From assembly GCA_902775475.1 (NCBI GenBank), contig CACYME010000025.1, forward strand, positions 1 through 53,568: DNA of 53,568 nucleotides, given 5' to 3'. Below are positions 49,516-53,568 of this stretch, one piece after another. The position numbers and the translations under genes are program-made. The notes beneath the pieces are model-generated. The model did no database searches and was not told where the DNA came from. It was given only the letters and a program-made list of their open reading frames with translations. Origin of the DNA: an uncultured Prevotellaceae bacterium. Lineage in GTDB: Bacteria > Bacteroidota > Bacteroidia > Bacteroidales > Bacteroidaceae. Positions within the stretch are counted from its first letter, which is position 1. The number at the start of each line of letters is the position of its first letter.

Positions 49516-50223
49516 TTACTCGCTGACGCGCTGGATGTATTCGTCGATCATCTCCACATAGGGCGACGACTCGGAGATGCTCTCCATGGCCTTCACCTTC
49601 TGATAGAGCTTCAGGGCGTCGGCTTTCTTACCCTGGCTCTCCAGGATTTCGCCAGCCTGGATGTAGTAGATGGGCGACATGAGGATGTTATCGGCCTTCT
49701 CGGCAGCCTTGGTCAGCGTGCTCACAGCCTTGTCGAGCTGGTTCACGTGAGCATAGGCATTGCCCAGTGCGCCCATGGCAGCGGGCGAGATGAGGATGTC
49801 GTCCACATTGTCGTACTTCTCCAGATACTTCACGGCGTCCTCCCACTTATCCATGTGAGCATAGCAGAGACCGGCATAGAGGTTGGCCAGGTTGCCGGCC
49901 TTCGTCGACGAATACTCGTCGGCAATCTTCAGGAAGCCCTTCGACACGCCAGTGCTGTCGCCATTGAGGGCCTGGTCGAACATCTTCTCGTCGAAGCTGT
50001 TCATGGCCAGCTGCATGGCCAGCTCGGGCGCCTGCATGGCCGTCTGAGCCTCGTTCAGCTGACTGGCCTTGTGGCTGTTCCAGTAGAGGATGCCTCCCAC
50101 GATGACAATCAGAGCGATGACGCCACCGATGAGCAGATTCTTGTACTTGAGGATAAAATCCTCGTGCTTGTTCTGTGCCGGCTGAACTTCAGGGGCACCC
50201 GGAGTTGCAATTTTGTTTGCCAT
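49516..50223 (-). CDS. membrane-anchored tetratricopeptide repeat protein (YfgM-like)
   Basis: A 235-residue protein with one transmembrane segment at about 28-47 (NLLIGGVIALIVIVGGILYW) after a short cytosolic N-terminus, then TPR helices: AGNLANLYAGLCYAHMDKWEDAVKYLEKY, SPAAMGALGNAYAHVNQLDKAVSTLTKA and SPIYYIQAGEILESQGKKADALKLYQKV. The layout matches YfgM-type ancillary proteins, which in proteobacteria assist secreted-protein folding; in this phylum the role is untested. It is the first gene of the leftward unit with ribH. Confidence 0.88.
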   Translation of the reverse strand: MANKIATPGAPEVQPAQNKHEDFILKYKNLLIGGVIALIVIVGGILYWNSHKASQLNEAQTAMQAPELAMQLAMNSFDEKMFDQALNGDSTGVSKGFLKIADEYSSTKAGNLANLYAGLCYAHMDKWEDAVKYLEKYDNVDDILISPAAMGALGNAYAHVNQLDKAVSTLTKAAEKADNILMSPIYYIQAGEILESQGKKADALKLYQKVKAMESISESSPYVEMIDEYIQRVSE

Positions 50224-50263
50224 TTAATTTATCTGTTTTTTATTGCTATCAGTTTTGCGGGCG

Positions 50264-50271
50264 CAAAATTA
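50264..50271 (-). promoter_or_regulatory. -7 element TAATTTTG for the TPR-ribH unit
   Basis: TAATTTTG on the minus strand lies 40 bases before the ATG at 50223. The -33 region is AT-rich but lacks a clean TTTG. Confidence 0.5.
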
Positions 50272-50311
50272 CTGAAAATCTTGCAGATATTGAAATTTAT
50301 TTCGGACTTTT

Positions 50312-50343
50312 TTTGTTTTTAAGGCCGAAAAGCAGTAATTTTG
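50312..50343 (+). promoter_or_regulatory. recF promoter
   Basis: TTTG (50312-50315), a 20-bp spacer and TAATTTTG (50336-50343) match the Bacteroidetes consensus. The start codon at 50367 leaves a leader of only about 16 bases. Confidence 0.65.
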
Positions 50344-50366
50344 CAGAAAATTTCTCATTTTAAGCT

Positions 50367-51455
50367 GTGATACTCGAGCAACTGTCCATCGTCAACTACA
50401 AGAACATAGCGGAAGCCACCCTGAAGTTTTCGCCGAAGATCAACTGCTTCATCGGCAACAACGGAGCGGGGAAGACGAACGTGCTCGACGCCATCTACTT
50501 CCTCAGTTTCTGCCACTCGGCCACCACGGTTCAGGACTCGCTGGTCGTCCGCCACGGGCAGGATTTCTTCGTGCTCGATGCCAACTATGTCGATTTCAAC
50601 ATCTTTTGCGGCATGAAGCAGGGCACGAAGAAGCATTTCAAGCGCGACAAGAAGGAATACAAGCGGCTCTCGGAGCACATCGGGCTCATCCCCATCGTCA
50701 TGGTGTCGCCGGCTGACACATTATTAATTGAGGGAGGCAGCGAGGAGCGCCGCAGGCTGATGGACCTGGTCATCTCGCAGCTGGACCGCACCTACTTAGA
50801 GTCGCTGACGCGCTACAACAAGGCATTGCAGCAGCGCAACGCCATGCTGCGCGATGAAAACACCGAGCCCGACCCCGAGCTGATGGACCTGATGGAGGAG
50901 GAGATGGCCCGCGAGGGCGAGAAAATCAGCCACTGCCGTGCCGTCTTTGTGGAACAGCTGACGCCGCTGTTCCAGCAGTTCTACGAGACCGTGTCAGGGG
51001 GCCGCGAGACGGTGGCGCTCAGCTACGTGTCGCACTGCCAGCGCGGGCCGCTGCTCGACGTCATCAGGCGCGACAGGCCGAAGGACCGCGCCGTGGGCTA
51101 CTCGCTGCACGGCATCCACCGCGACGACCTGAACATCGTGCTCGACGGCCACCCCATGCGCCGCGAGGGCAGCCAGGGCCAGCTGAAGACCTTCGTCATT
51201 GCCCTGAAGCTGGCCCAGTACCACTATCTGACGCGGGGCGAGAACCTGCCACTGCTGCTGCTCGACGACATCTTCGACAAGCTCGATGCCACCCGCGTGG
51301 AGCAGATCATCCGCCTCGTGGCCAGCCAGCAGTTCGGCCAGATATTCATCACCGACACCAACCGCGACCACATCGACCAGATACTCAGCCACGGGGAGTT
51401 CGACTACAAGCTGTTCCACGTCAGCGACGGTCAGATAACGTCGGCGCAGCCATAA
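50367..51455 (+). CDS. recF: DNA replication/repair protein RecF
   Basis: An SMC-like ATPase that helps RecOR load RecA at gaps. The Walker A CFIGNNGAGKTNVLDAIYF is at about 27-45, the signature SQGQLKTFVIALKLAQ and the Walker B LLLLDDIFDKLDATRVEQI near 285-305. The length of 362 is normal. The start is GTG, which gives the expected MILEQLSIVNYKNI. It is followed by a DUF721 gene after a repeat-bearing gap. Confidence 0.96.
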   Translation: MILEQLSIVNYKNIAEATLKFSPKINCFIGNNGAGKTNVLDAIYFLSFCHSATTVQDSLVVRHGQDFFVLDANYVDFNIFCGMKQGTKKHFKRDKKEYKRLSEHIGLIPIVMVSPADTLLIEGGSEERRRLMDLVISQLDRTYLESLTRYNKALQQRNAMLRDENTEPDPELMDLMEEEMAREGEKISHCRAVFVEQLTPLFQQFYETVSGGRETVALSYVSHCQRGPLLDVIRRDRPKDRAVGYSLHGIHRDDLNIVLDGHPMRREGSQGQLKTFVIALKLAQYHYLTRGENLPLLLLDDIFDKLDATRVEQIIRLVASQQFGQIFITDTNRDHIDQILSHGEFDYKLFHVSDGQITSAQP

Positions 51456-51538
51456 ATCGTCAATCAGTCAATCGTTGTTCCGTTATAACGTTATGACGTG
51501 ATTACGTTACAACGCAAATAAGTAAATCGTCAATCAGT
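51453..51538. repeat. 16-bp direct repeat pair with a CGTTATAACG palindrome between
   Basis: TAAATCGTCAATCAGT occurs at 51453-51468 and 51523-51538, 70 bp apart. The first copy includes the recF stop codon. CGTTATAACG lies at 51481-51490, the same palindrome as in the 18.8-kb spacer. Confidence 0.6.
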
Positions 51539-51564
51539 AAATCATCAATAACCGTCAATTCCCA

Positions 51565-51855
51565 GTGTTTAAGCGAAGAGAACAACCCATCGACAGCCTT
51601 GTGATGCGCCAGCTGCGAATGCTCGGCCTGGAGACGCCTCTGCTGCAGAAGCGCCTGGTAGAGTCGTGGCCCACGGTGGCCGGCGAGGCCATCAGCCGCT
51701 ACACCACCAGCCTGCGCATACAGAACCAGACGCTCTACGTGCGACTGAGCGTTCCCGCCCTGCGTGCCGACCTGAGCATGCGGCGCCAGGAATTCGTGAA
51801 GCGTCTGAACGACCACGTGGGCGCACAAATCATCGCCGACATACGCTTCAACTGA
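51565..51855 (+). CDS. DUF721 (DciA-like) protein
   Basis: A 96-residue protein of the DUF721 family, which includes DciA, the ancestral loader of the replicative helicase DnaB. It shows the usual FKRREQPIDSLVMRQLRMLGLETPLLQKRLVESWPTVAG start and ends VPALRADLSMRRQEFVKRLNDHVG. The start is GTG at 51565; no ATG fits the family N-terminus. It is placed directly after recF, as in many Bacteroidetes, which supports a replication/repair role. The DciA function in this phylum is inferred. Confidence 0.85.
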   Translation: MFKRREQPIDSLVMRQLRMLGLETPLLQKRLVESWPTVAGEAISRYTTSLRIQNQTLYVRLSVPALRADLSMRRQEFVKRLNDHVGAQIIADIRFN

Positions 51856-51871
51856 CCCCCACCCCACCACC

Positions 51872-53269
51872 ATGACAAAAGCCATCTCACGACGCCTCAA
51901 CGATTCGCCAGCAGCCCGCTGGACAGTGCTGTTCATCGTAGCCACAGCCATGATGATGGGCTATTTCGTCAACGACGTCATGTCGCCCCTGGAGTCGCTG
52001 CTCGAAGCACCGCGCTCGGCTGGCGGACTGGGCTGGACACCCGCCGACTATGGCTTTTTCTCAGGTGCCAGCGGCCTCATCAACGTGTTCCTGCTCATGC
52101 TTTTCTTCTCGGGCCTCATCCTCGACCGCATGGGCATCCGCTTCACGGGCGTGCTGGCCTGCTCGCTGATGGTGCTGGGCACGCTCATCAAGCTCTATGG
52201 CATCAGCGCCGCACCCGAGGTGCAGTTCTTCGGCCTTCCGGCATCGGTGGCCGTGGCCTCGCTGGGCTTTGCCGTCTTCGGCGTGGGCTACGAGATGACG
52301 GGCATCACCGTGTCGAAAGCCATGGTGCGCTGGTTCACCGGCCACGAGCTGGCCCTGGCCATGGGCATTCAGCTGGCCATGGCCCGCCTGGGCACGGCGG
52401 CCGCGCTGAGCATCTCGGCACCCATAGCGCGCCACTTCGCCCTGCCGACGCCCCTGCTCCTTTCGGTAGCCTTCCTGTGCATCGGACTGTTAGCCTTCCT
52501 CGTGTTCTGTGTCATGGACAGGAAGCTGGACAACGACTTGAGTAGCAGAACGACTCCTGCGGACTCCCGGCAGGCTTCCCATTCAGAAGGAACTACTGGC
52601 GAGGACGACGACCAGTTCCACTGGAGCGACATCGGACAGACGCTGCGCTCGCCGGGCTTCTGGCTCATCACGCTGTTCTGCGTGCTGTTCTATTCCGCCG
52701 TCTCTCCCTTCCTGAAGTTCTCCACCCGTCTGATGGTGATGAAATATGGCGTTGATGCCGACCTGGCAGGCTTCTTCTCGTCGATAGCCCCCTTCGGCAC
52801 CATCCTGCTCACACCGCTCTTTGGCTATGTCTACGACCGCTATGGCCGCGGTGTCACGCTGGTCACCATCGGTGCACTGCTGCTCACCGCCGTCCACTTC
52901 GGCTTCGCGCTGCCCCTTCCCCACCCGCTCGAAGGCGCCGGTTCCACGGTGGCCATCGCCCTGATGGTCATCCTCAGCATCGGCTACTCGCTGGCACCAG
53001 CTGCCCTGTGGCCCTGCGTGCCAAAAATCATCCCGCTGAAGTGTCTGGGCACCGCCTACAGCATGATTTTCTTCATCCAGAACTTCGGGCGCACCATCAT
53101 TCCCGCCCTGGTGGGCCGTGCCAACGAGAGCGACCCTTCCTACACCACGTCGATGCTCATCTTTGGCTTCACCGCCCTGGGAGCGGCCGTGGTAGCCCTG
53201 GCCATACGCCATGTGGACAGAAAGAAAGGCTATGGCTTGCAGCTCCCCAACATCAGGAAGCAACAATAG
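51872..53269 (+). CDS. MFS transporter
   Basis: A 465-residue inner-membrane permease with about 12 transmembrane segments. Segment 1 is WTVLFIVATAMMMGYFVND; the loop 2-3 motif is LILDRMGIRFTG; later helices include LFGYVYDRYGRG (motif A in the second half). The central cytosolic loop (about 215-250) contains SSRTTPADSRQASHSEGTT, a stretch of different base composition encoded by a partly palindromic sequence. It starts 16 bases after the DUF721 stop. The substrate is unknown. Confidence 0.88.
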   Translation: MTKAISRRLNDSPAARWTVLFIVATAMMMGYFVNDVMSPLESLLEAPRSAGGLGWTPADYGFFSGASGLINVFLLMLFFSGLILDRMGIRFTGVLACSLMVLGTLIKLYGISAAPEVQFFGLPASVAVASLGFAVFGVGYEMTGITVSKAMVRWFTGHELALAMGIQLAMARLGTAAALSISAPIARHFALPTPLLLSVAFLCIGLLAFLVFCVMDRKLDNDLSSRTTPADSRQASHSEGTTGEDDDQFHWSDIGQTLRSPGFWLITLFCVLFYSAVSPFLKFSTRLMVMKYGVDADLAGFFSSIAPFGTILLTPLFGYVYDRYGRGVTLVTIGALLLTAVHFGFALPLPHPLEGAGSTVAIALMVILSIGYSLAPAALWPCVPKIIPLKCLGTAYSMIFFIQNFGRTIIPALVGRANESDPSYTTSMLIFGFTALGAAVVALAIRHVDRKKGYGLQLPNIRKQQ

Positions 53270-53335
53270 CCAGAAGTTTACCTAATGTAAGCCAAGCTGT
53301 GTCAAGGTCGTTTCCACCTTACAGACGGAGCGATT

Positions 53336-53568
53336 TGTCAAATTCTTTCACAGAGAAATTTGTTCACGGCGACGACGCAATTTTGAGTGAAAAATGGCCG
53401 TTTTCGAGCCTTGGGGAGCCGTTGCCCGATGAAAAATCGGGGCGCAAAAGGCAAAAATTTGCACACGGACCCTGCTTTTGTGCACGTTTTTTGCTCAAAT
53501 TTTGCTGCTTTTCGCGTTTCTGTAAGCACGCCAAATTTTCAAAAGTCAACGCCAAATTTTCAAAAGTC
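53336..53568 (-). repeat. 233-bp dispersed element, copy 2 (inverted, cut by the window end)
   Basis: The reverse complement aligns without gaps to 44977-45209. It includes both 21-bp period GACTTTTGAAAATTTGGCG units and the CCCGAT hairpin. The element may continue beyond 53568, because the match is still perfect at the edge. Confidence 0.8.

Noticed and set aside
50240-50366. Replication origin near recF
   Set aside because: recF can lie near dnaA/dnaN, but neither gene is present, no cluster of DnaA boxes was seen, and the spacer is explained by two divergent promoters.
1-53568. tRNA, rRNA or transposase genes
   Set aside because: No cloverleaf with a GTTCRA-type arm, no rRNA signature and no DDE or serine/tyrosine recombinase motif was recognised on reading both strands; a tRNAscan and Rfam run would settle it.

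Overview
The window looks like a chromosome segment from a glycan-degrading member of the Bacteroidales, most likely Prevotella sensu lato. The taxon is inferred from several things: SusC/SusD pairs, GH97/GH43/GH51 enzymes, lipoprotein signals of the XXGC type, weak Shine-Dalgarno sequences, many leaders with the Bacteroidetes -7 element TAnnTTTG (often with a TTTG 19-21 bp upstream), and short C-terminal tails of the form 'xxDLSGRRVxxPTxGIYVxNGRKVxxx' that are frequent in Prevotella secreted proteins.

Layout. (1) 0.3-1.6 kb: a DUF4143-type AAA ATPase preceded by three evenly spaced repeats and bracketed by a 25-bp direct repeat. (2) 1.9-7.6 kb (+): three secreted enzymes, namely a GH97 alpha-glycosidase, an SGNH/SASA acetylesterase and a two-module esterase with a Gly-rich tail; then a DUF1846 protein (7.7-9.1 kb). 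(3) 9.1-15.2 kb: a block of dispersed and tandem repeats, then a leftward unit encoding a 1380-residue secreted MBG/Ig-like repeat protein and two tandem paralogous 63-65 residue peptides. (4) 15.2-21.0 kb (-): an arabinose-side-chain operon of GH43 plus jelly-roll domains, GH43 arabinanase-like and GH51 arabinofuranosidase. (5) 21.7-39.0 kb (-): a seven-gene, tightly spaced unit FAS1 - SusC - SusD - FAS1 - FAS1 - SusC - SusD with no glycosidase and no regulator inside it. (6) 39.5-44.4 kb (+): a more AT-rich type III restriction-modification pair (mod, res). (7) 44.4-45.5 kb: an AT-rich repeat zone. (8) 45.5-53.3 kb: housekeeping and secreted genes: manA, a small exported protein coupled to a Cthe_2159-like beta-helix protein, ribH with a TPR membrane protein (-), recF, a DUF721 (DciA-like) protein and an MFS transporter.

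How the parts fit. Regions 2 and 4 supply enzymes able to strip alpha-galactosyl/glucosyl, acetyl/feruloyl-like ester and arabinofuranosyl decorations, consistent with arabinan or arabinoxylan use. Region 5 supplies two outer-membrane SusCD import complexes with fasciclin-domain surface lipoproteins in the place normally held by SusE/F-type glycan-binding proteins; this is the best candidate for a poorly described system. The second candidate is the MBG protein plus small-peptide unit. The strongest non-coding signal is a 233-bp element present at 44977-45209 and, inverted and ungapped with about 15 mismatches by eye, at 53336-53568, bracketing region 8. No tRNA, rRNA, CRISPR array or intact transposase was recognised.
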